Source: Ruegeria atlantica
GTDB lineage: Bacteria; Pseudomonadota; Alphaproteobacteria; Rhodobacterales; Rhodobacteraceae
NCBI RefSeq assembly: GCF_013032005.1
Contig: NZ_WQBE01000001.1
Location: 806,001-870,000, forward strand
DNA length: 64,000 nt
Reading direction: 5' to 3'
The notes under the pieces were generated by a model, which was given only the letters and a program-made list of their open reading frames with translations, had not been told where the DNA came from and searched no databases. Positions 54,993-63,422 of this stretch are shown here, one piece after another; the first letter of the stretch is position 1, and the number at the start of each line of letters is the position of its first letter. A program made the translations under genes and the position numbers.

Positions 54993-55007
54993 GACACCAA
55001 AAGTGTC
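54993..55007. other. Small hairpin downstream of scpB
   Basis: GACAC (54993-54997) and GTGTC (55003-55007) around CAAAA form a 5-base stem with adjacent T/A bases. It lies between scpB and the small basic gene and could be a weak terminator. Confidence 0.3.
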
Positions 55008-55013
55008 GTTTGA

Positions 55014-55670
55014 TCACTCTTCCTCGAACAGTTCGGTCTGATCTTCATCCTGCTCTTCTTCGCGCCCCTCGCCCAGTGGGATGGTGCCCGGCGGTGGCCG
55101 GTTTTCCAACAGGCCAGCGGCGCGCAGTTCCTTGAGGCCCGGCAGGTCGCGAGCGTTCTCAAGCCCGAAGTGGTCCAGGAAATGCGGCGTCACCACGAAT
55201 GTCACCGGACGGCCCGGTGTCATTCGGCGACGGCCTAACCTGATCCACTCCATTTCCAGCAGTTGGTCGATCGTCCCGCGTGAGACCGAAACACCGCGAA
55301 TTTCTTCAATCTCAGCCCGCGTACAGGGTTGATGGTAGGCCACGATAGCCAGCGTTTCGATGGCCGCACGGCTCAGCTTGCGGGTTTCAACTGTTTCTTT
55401 TTGCATCAAAAAGCCCAGATCGGGGGCAGTTCGAATGGCCCAGGCCTCGCCAACCTTGACCACCCGCACGCCGCGCCCTTCATATCGTTTCTGAAGCATT
55501 TCAACGGCTTGCGCCGCGTCGCTGCCATGCGGCATCCGGGCCTCAAGATCAGAGGTAGTCACCGGTTCGGCGCTGGCGAACAGCACGGCCTCGACCATGC
55601 GCTCTTGCTCTGCCAGCGGCGGCGCTTCGAACAGGGTGCCGGTGCCTTCGTCTTCGGGGGCGTCAGTCAC
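55014..55670 (-). CDS. scpB: Segregation and condensation protein B
   Basis: Partner of ScpA and SMC in chromosome organisation; acts as a kleisin-binding winged-helix dimer. The 218-residue protein has VEAVLFASAEPVTTSDLEARM, the second winged helix ETRKLSRAAIETLAIVAYHQPCTRAEIEEIRGVSVSR and a GRPVTFVVTPHFLDHFGLE block, followed by an acidic tail. GTG at 55670 overlaps the scpA stop by 8 bases and has GAGGA nine bases upstream; an upstream start would overlap scpA deeply. Confidence 0.93.
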   Translation of the reverse strand: MTDAPEDEGTGTLFEAPPLAEQERMVEAVLFASAEPVTTSDLEARMPHGSDAAQAVEMLQKRYEGRGVRVVKVGEAWAIRTAPDLGFLMQKETVETRKLSRAAIETLAIVAYHQPCTRAEIEEIRGVSVSRGTIDQLLEMEWIRLGRRRMTPGRPVTFVVTPHFLDHFGLENARDLPGLKELRAAGLLENRPPPGTIPLGEGREEEQDEDQTELFEEE

Positions 55671-56457
55671 GTGTGTCAGTCCTCTTGCGCAGATGGATCG
55701 GGGCAAAGGTCTCGCTCTGCTTGATCTCCATATGTCCTTCTTTCACCAATTCCAGCGAGGCCGCAAAGGTCGCCGCCGTGGCCGAGCGTTTGCGGACAGG
55801 GTCAGCGTCCCAACCATCGGGCAGATAGGTCTCCATATCCGTCCAGGTGCCCGCAAAGCCGATCAGTGGGCGCATCCGCTCCAGCGCCTGTTCCATCGTG
55901 AACACGGCGTCACGGTCCATCACGAAGGGGCGGAATTCGTCGCGTGTGCGGATGCGAGCGTACCCCTGCATCAAATCCAGCAGGGTTGCCGAATAAGTCA
56001 CAGTGCGGATGCGGGTGACATCCTCGCCCTGCCCGCGTTTAAAGAAATCGCGGCCCAGCTGGTCCCGCGCCATCAAGCGGGCCGCAGCATCACGCATGGC
56101 CTGCAAGCGCTCTAGCTGAAACGCCAGATGCGCGGCAAGTTCTTCACCTGACGGACCCTCGTCATCCGGATCAGGGGGCAGCAGCAGGCGGGATTTCAAG
56201 AAGGCCAGCCACGCCGCCATAACCAGATAGTCAGCTGCCAATTCAATCCGCAGAGCCCGGGCTTTTTCGACAAAAGTCAGATATTGCTGCGCCAGCGCTA
56301 GAACCGAGATTTTCCGCAGGTCGACCTTTTGTGTCCGCGACAGGGTCAACAACACGTCCAACGGGCCTTCGAACCCGTCAACGTCAACGATCAGGGCTTC
56401 GGCCGCAAGGCGATCCGCGACCGAGACCGGGTCTTCGCTGAAAAGGTTATCGTTCAT
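55663..56457 (-). CDS. scpA: Segregation and condensation protein A
   Basis: Kleisin subunit of the SMC-ScpAB complex that compacts the chromosome. The 264-residue protein has the ScpA N-terminal DGFEGPLDVLLTLSRTQKVDLRKISVLALAQQYL (SMC neck binding), AADYLVMAAWLAFLKSRLLLP (ScpB binding) and a C-terminal winged helix (RSATAATFAASLELVKEGHMEIKQSETFAP). It overlaps scpB at the 3' end by 8 bases and nagZ by 11 bases at the start. Confidence 0.94.
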   Translation of the reverse strand: MNDNLFSEDPVSVADRLAAEALIVDVDGFEGPLDVLLTLSRTQKVDLRKISVLALAQQYLTFVEKARALRIELAADYLVMAAWLAFLKSRLLLPPDPDDEGPSGEELAAHLAFQLERLQAMRDAAARLMARDQLGRDFFKRGQGEDVTRIRTVTYSATLLDLMQGYARIRTRDEFRPFVMDRDAVFTMEQALERMRPLIGFAGTWTDMETYLPDGWDADPVRKRSATAATFAASLELVKEGHMEIKQSETFAPIHLRKRTDTRD

Positions 56458-57454
56458 ATACCTGCCCGCCCATTAGGGCAGATAGTTCCGCCTCAGTCGC
56501 GGGGATGTCAAGTTCCGCAGGCTTTAGCCGCATTGCCAGCGCCTTTTCTGCGCGTATCTCGGCCTGCTCGGTCATTTCTCCGGCGGCTTCCAGCACTTTG
56601 GCGCGGGCTTCAAACGAGCCGTTGCAATGCAAAACCACGTCGCACCCGGCGTTGAGCGCCTGACGGGCAATCTCCTCGGGTGCGCCGCTGAGGGCCTTCA
56701 TCGAGATATCATCGGTCATGATCAGGCCATCAAACCCAATCTTGTCGCGGATCAGACCGATCATTGTGGGTGAAATCGTAGCCGGTTGTGGATCGATCCG
56801 GTCATAAACCAAATGCGCCGTCATCCCCATCGGCAGGTCGTTCAAGGCACGGAACGGCGCGAAATCGGTCTGTTCCAATACGTCTTGCGTCAGATCGACA
56901 TGTGGCAGGTCGTGGTGGCTGTCCAGCGTGGACAGGCCGTGGCCCGGCATGTGCTTGATCACTGGCAGAACACCACCATCCAGATGCCCCTTGGCAACCG
57001 CCTTTCCGATCCCGGAAACTGTTTTTGAATTAAATCCATAGCAGCGGTTCTTCAGAAAGGCATGCGTATCATCACGCGCCAGATCCACCATCGGGGCACA
57101 ATTGCTGTCGATCCCCAGCTCAAACAGCTCATTCGCGATTAGGCGATAGCGTAGATACATGGCGCGTTCAGCCTGATCCCCCGCGCCCGCGACATGATCC
57201 AGCGGTGGCATCCATTCCCGCGCCAGTGGTGCGCGCAGCCGTTGCACGCGGCCGCCTTCCTGATCAATGGTGATCGGGCAATTGCGTCCCACAGCCTCGC
57301 GGAAGTCGTCGCACAGAGCACGGACCTGATCGGCGGTATCGATGTTGCGCGCAAATAAAATGAACCCAAACGGGTTCATTTCTTGAAACAGACTTTTTTC
57401 TTCGTGCGTCAGGCGCAAGCCTTCGGCATCAGTGATTGCCGCGCCGAAACTCAC
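56447..57454 (-). CDS. nagZ: Beta-N-acetylhexosaminidase NagZ
   Basis: Glycoside hydrolase family 3 enzyme that removes N-acetylglucosamine from cell-wall muropeptides in the cytosol; the product can later be used by the anhydro-sugar route with anmK. The 335-residue protein has the GH3 catalytic Asp in MTDDISMKALSG, the KHMPGHG motif, QEGGRVQRLRAP and CAPMVDLARDDTH, the NagZ signatures. It overlaps the SPOR gene by four bases and scpA by 11. No signal peptide. Confidence 0.94.
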   Translation of the reverse strand: MSFGAAITDAEGLRLTHEEKSLFQEMNPFGFILFARNIDTADQVRALCDDFREAVGRNCPITIDQEGGRVQRLRAPLAREWMPPLDHVAGAGDQAERAMYLRYRLIANELFELGIDSNCAPMVDLARDDTHAFLKNRCYGFNSKTVSGIGKAVAKGHLDGGVLPVIKHMPGHGLSTLDSHHDLPHVDLTQDVLEQTDFAPFRALNDLPMGMTAHLVYDRIDPQPATISPTMIGLIRDKIGFDGLIMTDDISMKALSGAPEEIARQALNAGCDVVLHCNGSFEARAKVLEAAGEMTEQAEIRAEKALAMRLKPAELDIPATEAELSALMGGQVYER

Positions 57455-58515
57455 CGAGCGGCCACCGGGATACAGTCGGCGCCTTGTGCTTCGAGGGCAG
57501 CGCAGAACTGACGCGAGTCGCTTAGGTCGTCAAATCCCAGAACCCGCAAACGATAAAAGGTTCGGCCGCCACGTGAGGTCTTCTGGATAACACGTTGTTT
57601 TCCCTCCATATATTCACCGAAACGGCCATTCAGGCGATCCCATTCAGCCCGCGCTACATCCGTGCTTTCATAGGCCCCAAGCTGGGCCATGCGCGTGCCT
57701 TTGGACAATGTGTCCGGGTCAATATCCAGCCCCACTGCAGCTTTTACTGCAGCGTTGATCGCGTCTTCAGTACTGCTGCTGGTGGTGATCCCGGTGGGTG
57801 TAGAACGGGCCGGGCGCGTGTTGGGGCGCAAAGACCGGCGAACCCCCGGCAGTGCGGCCAGTTCCGGATCGGGCAACTGTGCGGCCAGATCAGCGGGGTC
57901 AATCGCGGGCTCTTCTTCGGGCACGACCAAAGAGGCCAGTTGCACGCCCTGCTCGGTCGGTTGGTCGATTTGTGCCGCATCACCAGCCAGTTCGGCGACC
58001 AGAGCGTCTACCGAACCCAGGCGCAATTGAGCAGCCTCCTGATCAGAAATCTCTTCCTGCACCACATGCACGGCCGGGGTGGGCTTCAGAGGCTCAACCG
58101 GCGTGTCCTCATCAGACAGGGACACCGGGCGCGGCGCAAGGATCAGACGATCCGCCGGGGGTGCAGCAGTTCCGACCGCGGCCACTGTGTTGACGGCCAG
58201 TCCTTGATGATCGGCAGGTGTTCCACCGGGGCTTTCTGGCTGAATGCGCATGGGCCCTTCGATGGCACGTACGACCGGTACGCCGCTAACATCGCGCATC
58301 ACCAGCTTGTAACCCCAAACACCAATGCCAGCGACCAATGCCAGGGACGCAACCGCGCCCAGCGCGTTTACGATACGACCCAGACCCGCCGCGCGCGGCG
58401 CTTCTTCATACCCGTGCATGTCGTCGGAATAGTCATACCCATCCTGAGGATGTGGTTGATTCGTGTAATGCATCTGCTCGGGGCGCATCTGCCCCGAGTA
58501 ATCGTAACGTGCCAT
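57451..58515 (-). CDS. SPOR-domain membrane protein
   Basis: A 354-residue protein probably at the division site. A cytoplasmic N-terminus (about 1-38) is followed by a single membrane helix (VNALGAVASLALVAGIGVWGYKLV), a long Pro/Asp/Ala-rich periplasmic linker (about 75-250) and a C-terminal SPOR domain (GTRMAQLGAYESTDVARAEWDRLN ... RTFYRLRVLGFDDLSDSRQFCAAL) which binds denuded peptidoglycan at the septum. It follows argS and precedes nagZ on the same strand; this order argS-SPOR-nagZ-scpA-scpB is common in Rhodobacteraceae. Confidence 0.92.
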   Translation of the reverse strand: MARYDYSGQMRPEQMHYTNQPHPQDGYDYSDDMHGYEEAPRAAGLGRIVNALGAVASLALVAGIGVWGYKLVMRDVSGVPVVRAIEGPMRIQPESPGGTPADHQGLAVNTVAAVGTAAPPADRLILAPRPVSLSDEDTPVEPLKPTPAVHVVQEEISDQEAAQLRLGSVDALVAELAGDAAQIDQPTEQGVQLASLVVPEEEPAIDPADLAAQLPDPELAALPGVRRSLRPNTRPARSTPTGITTSSSTEDAINAAVKAAVGLDIDPDTLSKGTRMAQLGAYESTDVARAEWDRLNGRFGEYMEGKQRVIQKTSRGGRTFYRLRVLGFDDLSDSRQFCAALEAQGADCIPVAAR

Positions 58516-58603
58516 GTCCGCCTCACCGCCCGATTCACGCCAGAAAATAAGGCGCGCGGGTCATTTTTTGCCTACCTCGTACCGGTGCTTCGGGCGGTGT
58601 TTG

Positions 58604-60349
58604 TTACCGCATCTCCTGCGCCGGAGTAACGCCAAGAATACCCAAGCCCGCTGAAATCACAACAGAAACGGCGCGGGCCAATGCGATTTTTGACTGGCTT
58701 GTGGCAACATCGCCATCCTGGATGAAACGCAGTTGAGTCTCGTCGTTGCCCTTATTCCACAGCGCGTGGAAGTCTCCTGCAAGCTCATACAGATAGAAGG
58801 CAACCCGGTGCGGTTCATTCGCGCGCGCGGCAATCTCAACCAAACGGGGCCATTCGGCCAGCTTCTTGGCAACGGTCAGTTCCGAAACGTGATCGTTCTT
58901 GCTGAGGTCCGCCCCCGCAAGGGTCACGTCATCAGCGACAATCCCGGCCTCGGCGGCGCGGCGCAGCACGCTCATCACGCGGGCATGGGCGTATTGCACG
59001 TAGAACACGGGGTTCTCGCGGCTCTGCTCAAGCACCTTGTCGAAATCGAAATCCAGGGGCGCGTCATTCTTACGAGTCAGCATCACGAAGCGGGTCACAT
59101 CCGGCCCAACCTGATCGACCACATCCCGCAGGGTGACAAAGTTCCCGGCCCGCTTGGACATCTTGAATGGCTCGCCGTTCTTCCACAGCTTCACAAGCTG
59201 GGTCAGCTTGATATCCAGAGGCACTTTGCCATCAGACAGCGCCGATACTGCTGCCTTCATCCGTTTGACATAGCCGCCGTGGTCCGCGCCAAACACGTCG
59301 ATCAGAGCATCAAACCCACGGGTCACCTTGTCATAGTGATAGGCAATATCCGGGGCGAAATAGGTCCAGCTGCCGTCCGACTTCTTCACCGGGCGATCGA
59401 CGTCATCGCCATGTTCGGTGGACTTGAACAGGGTCTGCTCGCGCGGCTCCCAATCCTCGGGCTTTTTGCCCTTTGGCGGCTCCAGAACGCCTTCATAGAT
59501 CAGGCCCTTTTCGGTCAGCGACTCCAGCGCGGCCTCGATCCGGCCTGTGCCATAGAGCGATTTTTCCGAGAAGAACACGTCCATCTCTACGCCCAGCGCC
59601 TTCAGGTCAGCGCGGATCAGGTCCATCATCGCGTCGGTCGAGAACTCGCGCAGATCGTCCAGCCATTCGCTTTCCGGCTTGTCGATCAGGCTGTCGCCGT
59701 ATTTCTCTTTCAGCGCTTCGCCGATTGGGATCAGGTAGTCGCCCGGATACAAGCCTTCGGCAATCTCGGGGCTCAACCCGTTGGCTTCACGATAGCGCTC
59801 GTAGGCCGAGCGTGCCAACACGTCGACCTGCGCACCGCCGTCGTTAATATAATATTCGCGGGTCACATCATGGCCGGAATAGGCCAACAAGCTTGCCAGC
59901 GCATCGCCAAACACCGCGCCCCGCGTATGGCCAACATGCAGCGGCCCAGTCGGGTTGGCCGACACATATTCCACGTTGACCTTTTGCCCCTGCCCCATAG
60001 TCGAGCGGCCATAATCCGTGCCTTTCTCCAACACTGCCGCCAAAACACCCTGCCAAACCGAAGGCGCCAACCGCAGGTTCAAAAAGCCCGGCCCCGCAAC
60101 CTCGGCACTGGTGATCCGGTCATCCGCCGCCAGCTTTCCGGCCAACACATCGGCAATGTCGCGCGGCTTCATCTTGGCCGGCTTCGCCAGCACCATCGCG
60201 GCGTTTGTCGCCATGTCGCCATGCGCGGCATCACGCGGTGGTTCGACCGCCACATTGTCAAAGCTCAGCCCCTCGGGCAGCGCGCCTTCGGACTGCATCT
60301 GTGCCAGCGCGTCCAGTACAAGGCCGCGGATCTCGGAAAACAGGTTCAT
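58604..60349 (-). CDS. argS: Arginyl-tRNA synthetase
   Basis: Charges tRNA-Arg. The 581-residue class I enzyme has the HIGH-like motif [18 protein letters not shown], the KMSKS-like [15 protein letters not shown], an N-terminal additional domain (about 1-120) and a C-terminal anticodon-binding DALRM domain ([36 protein letters not shown] region). ATG 60349 is the standard start; a longer frame has a non-conserved N-terminus. An 88-base spacer separates it from the SPOR gene. Confidence 0.95.
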   Translation of the reverse strand: MNLFSEIRGLVLDALAQMQSEGALPEGLSFDNVAVEPPRDAAHGDMATNAAMVLAKPAKMKPRDIADVLAGKLAADDRITSAEVAGPGFLNLRLAPSVWQGVLAAVLEKGTDYGRSTMGQGQKVNVEYVSANPTGPLHVGHTRGAVFGDALASLLAYSGHDVTREYYINDGGAQVDVLARSAYERYREANGLSPEIAEGLYPGDYLIPIGEALKEKYGDSLIDKPESEWLDDLREFSTDAMMDLIRADLKALGVEMDVFFSEKSLYGTGRIEAALESLTEKGLIYEGVLEPPKGKKPEDWEPREQTLFKSTEHGDDVDRPVKKSDGSWTYFAPDIAYHYDKVTRGFDALIDVFGADHGGYVKRMKAAVSALSDGKVPLDIKLTQLVKLWKNGEPFKMSKRAGNFVTLRDVVDQVGPDVTRFVMLTRKNDAPLDFDFDKVLEQSRENPVFYVQYAHARVMSVLRRAAEAGIVADDVTLAGADLSKNDHVSELTVAKKLAEWPRLVEIAARANEPHRVAFYLYELAGDFHALWNKGNDETQLRFIQDGDVATSQSKIALARAVSVVISAGLGILGVTPAQEMR

Positions 60350-60483
60350 TTCGGATGTCCTTTTGCTTGCCCGGCGGTTTACCACGCAAAGCGGCAAGGT
60401 CAATGGAAGCGATCAGTTTCCGCTTGGATTAGCGGTAAACCGAGCTAAGGTCACAGGAAATTCCTAACATCGGAGATCGTTCC

Positions 60484-61035
60484 ATGCGTCTTGCCCTGCC
60501 CCTTGCATTCGTCCTGACCACTTCGATCCCGGTCTGGGCCGATATGCCCGCGCCGCAGGGCCATGTTCTTCTGACGCTGGGTGGGGCGGTGACGGAAACC
60601 AACTTACCGGCTCGGGGTGAAAATGACGGTGGTCTGCTGGGTTATCTCGAAGTGCAGCACAGCGGCGGCGCCGGATTTGACGCCGCGATGCTTGACGGTC
60701 TAGCGCAAGTGGAGATCACAATTGCCTACGGCCCCGAAGACAATCAGCGCGACGTCGCCTTCTCTGGTCCGCTTTTGTCGGATGTGATGGTCATGGCAGG
60801 GGCCGAAGGGAAGACTGCCAAACCAATGGCGATGGATGGATACCAGTCCGAAATCCCATGGGACAGTATTCAGGCGCACCAACCCATCGTGGCAACCCAT
60901 GCGGATGGCAGTCCGATGGGGATCGGCGGCTATGGCCCTACGATGATCGTTTTTCCGCCCACAGATGATGCTGATCTGGCAGACGAGCAATCCGGCCAAC
61001 AGGTTTGGGCGCTAGCCTATATCGGCATCGAGTGA
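60484..61035 (+). CDS. Exported protein with molybdopterin-binding-like fold
   Basis: A 183-residue precursor with a signal peptide (LALPLAFVLTTSIPVWA). The mature part matches the small SUOX-fold/oxidoreductase family: VAFSGPLLSDVMVMAGAEGK, then MDGYQSEIPWDSIQAHQPIVATHADG and a final GYGPTMIVFPPTDDAD. No cysteine that would bind the cofactor is seen in the expected place, so enzymatic activity is uncertain. It is divergent from argS (134-base spacer) and convergent with the dGTPase, whose 3' end it overlaps by 24 bases. Confidence 0.78.
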   Translation: MRLALPLAFVLTTSIPVWADMPAPQGHVLLTLGGAVTETNLPARGENDGGLLGYLEVQHSGGAGFDAAMLDGLAQVEITIAYGPEDNQRDVAFSGPLLSDVMVMAGAEGKTAKPMAMDGYQSEIPWDSIQAHQPIVATHADGSPMGIGGYGPTMIVFPPTDDADLADEQSGQQVWALAYIGIE

Positions 61036-62208
61036 CGACCGCCCCGTCAGCCTTTTGTGATCCTGCAAGGCAAAGCGGTCGGTCATACCTGCAATGTAGT
61101 CCGACACAATCCGTGCCAGCACCGTCTCATCCCGGGCCGCTTCTATATCGCCGTGCCAATGGGCTGGCATTTGTTTGGGATCGTTCAAGTAGATCGGGAA
61201 TAATTCTTCAACGACCGCAGACACTTCGGCCCTGACCTTCATGACGCTGGGCGCACGATACATCCGCGAAAACAGGAAGGCGCGGATCTCTTTAAGTTGC
61301 GCCCAAAGCACCGCCGAGAACTGGATCACCGGACAACCCAGATGCCGGATATCTTCGACCGTTTGCGCGCCAGACTCAGCGATCAGGTCGCGCGAGGTGT
61401 CGATCACATCCGAAACCATCACCCCAAATACGCGACGCAATGCTTCGTGCCTGCGCCGATACGGGTCCAGACCGGGGTACTTGCGGTCCACTTCCGCATA
61501 GCAATCACCGACGATGGGCAATTGCTGAATTTCCGCGTCCGTGAACAGATCGGCCCTGAGCCCATCCAACAGATCATGATTGTTATAGGCTATATCGTCA
61601 GACAGTGCGGCCACCTGTGCCTCGGCACTGGCATGGGTGTGCAGTTCAAGGTCAAAACCACCATTGCACTCGGCCAGCGCCCACGGCAATTCGCCTGTCA
61701 CAGGCCCATTATGCTTGGCTATGCCTTCCAGACATTCCCATGTCAGGTTGCAGCCGTCGAATTCGGCATAGTGGCGTTCCAATTTGGTGACGATCCGAAT
61801 GGCCTGCGCGTTGTGATCGAAGCCGCCGTATGGCTCCATCAAAGCGTGCAAGGCGTCCTCTCCGGTATGACCAAAAGGCGTGTGCCCCAGATCATGCGCC
61901 AATGCCACGGCTTCGGTCAGTTCGGGGTTCAATCCCAATGCCCCGGCAATCGTGCGCGCCACCTGTGCCACTTCGATAGAATGCGTCAGGCGCGTGCGGT
62001 AACTGTCGCCTTCATGTTCAACAAACACCTGTGTCTTGTGTTTCAGCCGCCGAAACGCGCTGGCATGAATGATCCGGTCCCGGTCGCGCTGAAAGCATGA
62101 CCGGAAACTGCTTTCCTCCTCGGGTACAAGCCGCCCCCTTGCGCGGCCTGGGTCCGAGGCAAAACCTGCTCTGTCCAAAGGCCTTATCCTTGTCGCCTGT
62201 CCTTGCAA
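61012..62208 (-). CDS. dgt: Deoxyguanosinetriphosphate triphosphohydrolase-like protein
   Basis: Hydrolyses dGTP (and perhaps other dNTPs) to the nucleoside and tripolyphosphate. The 398-residue HD-domain protein has the motifs RDRDRIIHASAFRRLKHKTQVF, HSIEVAQVARTIA (His ligand), HDLGHTPFGHTGEDAL and SDDIAYNNHDLLDG. No ATG or GTG is near the conserved N-terminus, so the start is uncertain; TTG at 62208 is the likely choice. Convergent overlap with the exported protein is 24 bases. Divergent from the A-type carrier gene. Confidence 0.9.
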   Translation of the reverse strand: MQGQATRIRPLDRAGFASDPGRARGRLVPEEESSFRSCFQRDRDRIIHASAFRRLKHKTQVFVEHEGDSYRTRLTHSIEVAQVARTIAGALGLNPELTEAVALAHDLGHTPFGHTGEDALHALMEPYGGFDHNAQAIRIVTKLERHYAEFDGCNLTWECLEGIAKHNGPVTGELPWALAECNGGFDLELHTHASAEAQVAALSDDIAYNNHDLLDGLRADLFTDAEIQQLPIVGDCYAEVDRKYPGLDPYRRRHEALRRVFGVMVSDVIDTSRDLIAESGAQTVEDIRHLGCPVIQFSAVLWAQLKEIRAFLFSRMYRAPSVMKVRAEVSAVVEELFPIYLNDPKQMPAHWHGDIEAARDETVLARIVSDYIAGMTDRFALQDHKRLTGRSSLDADIG

Positions 62209-62254
62209 TTTCTATATTGTAAGGCGTAAAGGAAATAAACCTTTGGAGACCGGC

Positions 62255-62578
62255 ATGAATCTGCCCCCCACAGTTACAGAACGCGCCTTTGACCGTCTGG
62301 CCGAGATTGGCGCAGCGGATCAGGGTCAGGCCCTGCGCGTCGCAGTGGAAGGCGGCGGGTGTTCCGGTTTTCAATACGAAATCGCGCTGGACGAACCCAA
62401 AGACGACGATCTTGTGCTGGAAGGCAAAGGCCAAAAGGTCATTGTCGATTCGATTTCTCTGCCGTTTCTGGAAAATGCAGTGATCGATTTCACGCAGGAA
62501 CTGATCGGTGCGCGGTTTGTGATCGAAAACCCCAACGCGACCTCATCCTGCGGCTGCGGTACGTCTTTTTCAATGTGA
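62255..62578 (+). CDS. erpA: A-type iron-sulfur carrier protein (ErpA/IscA-like)
   Basis: Delivers iron-sulfur clusters to target proteins. The 107-residue protein has the three conserved cysteines: GGGCSGFQYEI (near residue 36) and SSCGCGTSFS at the C-terminus, with FVIENPNATSS between. ATG 62255 has GGAGACC seven bases upstream; a start four codons earlier is unlikely. The gene is a single transcription unit; ISC or SUF genes are not nearby, as often seen for ErpA. Confidence 0.92.
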   Translation: MNLPPTVTERAFDRLAEIGAADQGQALRVAVEGGGCSGFQYEIALDEPKDDDLVLEGKGQKVIVDSISLPFLENAVIDFTQELIGARFVIENPNATSSCGCGTSFSM

Positions 62579-62638
62579 CCTTGCCCTGCCCGCGTGGTTG
62601 AGGGATAGATCAACCGGCAGTCAGCCGGAGGATCGCGC

Positions 62639-63418
62639 ATGAAAATCGCCACGTTTAACATCAACGGCATCAAAGCGCGGGCCGAAGCTCTGCCCCGGTG
62701 GCTTGACGAAGCACAACCTGACGTCGTCCTATTGCAGGAAATCAAGTCGGTCGATGAAAACTTTCCCCGCGAGATATTCGAGGAACGTGGTTATAACGTC
62801 GAAACCCACGGCCAGAAAAGTTTTAACGGCGTCGCCATCTTATCAAAACTTCCACTTGAGGATGTGTCCCGCGGCCTGCCCGGAGATGATGAGGACGAAC
62901 AGGCGCGTTGGATCGAAGCAACCGTGATCGGCAAGCAAGCGCTGCGGATTTGCGGGTTGTACCTGCCCAACGGCAACCCGGTACCCGGACCGAAATACGA
63001 CTATAAGCTAGCCTGGATGGAACGGTTGTATCATCGGGCGCGCGAACTGATGGCCAGCGAAGAACCGGCACTTATGGCGGGAGATTACAACATCATCCCA
63101 CAGGCCGAAGATGCCGCCCGCCCGGATGCCTGGCGCGAGGATGCCTTGTTCCGACCGGAAAGCCGTGCGGCGTTTCGCAAAATCCTCAATCTGGGCTTTA
63201 CCGAAGCGTTTCGGGCCCGCACGCAAGGACCTGGTCACTACTCATTCTGGGACTATCAGGCGGGTGCGTGGAACAAAAACGATGGCATTCGTATCGATCA
63301 CTTTCTGCTGACACCTCAGGCTGCCGATCTGATGCAAGATTGCCAGATTGATGCAGCCGTGCGCGGGCATGAGAAACCGTCGGACCACGTGCCGGTCTGG
63401 GTTCAGCTCGACCTGTAA
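62639..63418 (+). CDS. xthA: Exodeoxyribonuclease III
   Basis: A 259-residue AP endonuclease/3'-5' exonuclease of base-excision repair. The EEP-fold motifs are KIATFNINGIKARAEALPRWL (metal ligand Asn/Asp), LLQEIKSVDENFPRE (Glu), ICGLYLPNGNPVPGPKYDYK, GDYNIIPQAEDA (catalytic Asp/Asn) and GIRIDHFLLTPQAADL with SDHVPVWVQL (final His). An AGCCGGAGGA region lies about six bases before the ATG. It is close to erpA but separated by 60 bases. Confidence 0.95.
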   Translation: MKIATFNINGIKARAEALPRWLDEAQPDVVLLQEIKSVDENFPREIFEERGYNVETHGQKSFNGVAILSKLPLEDVSRGLPGDDEDEQARWIEATVIGKQALRICGLYLPNGNPVPGPKYDYKLAWMERLYHRARELMASEEPALMAGDYNIIPQAEDAARPDAWREDALFRPESRAAFRKILNLGFTEAFRARTQGPGHYSFWDYQAGAWNKNDGIRIDHFLLTPQAADLMQDCQIDAAVRGHEKPSDHVPVWVQLDL

Positions 63419-63422
63419 TCAA

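Noticed and set aside
58733..60448. Very long open frame on the plus strand opposite argS (571 codons)
   Set aside because: It is a shadow of argS. The composition (rich in His, Gln and Arg) and lack of a ribosome site or family motif fit antisense of a high-GC gene.
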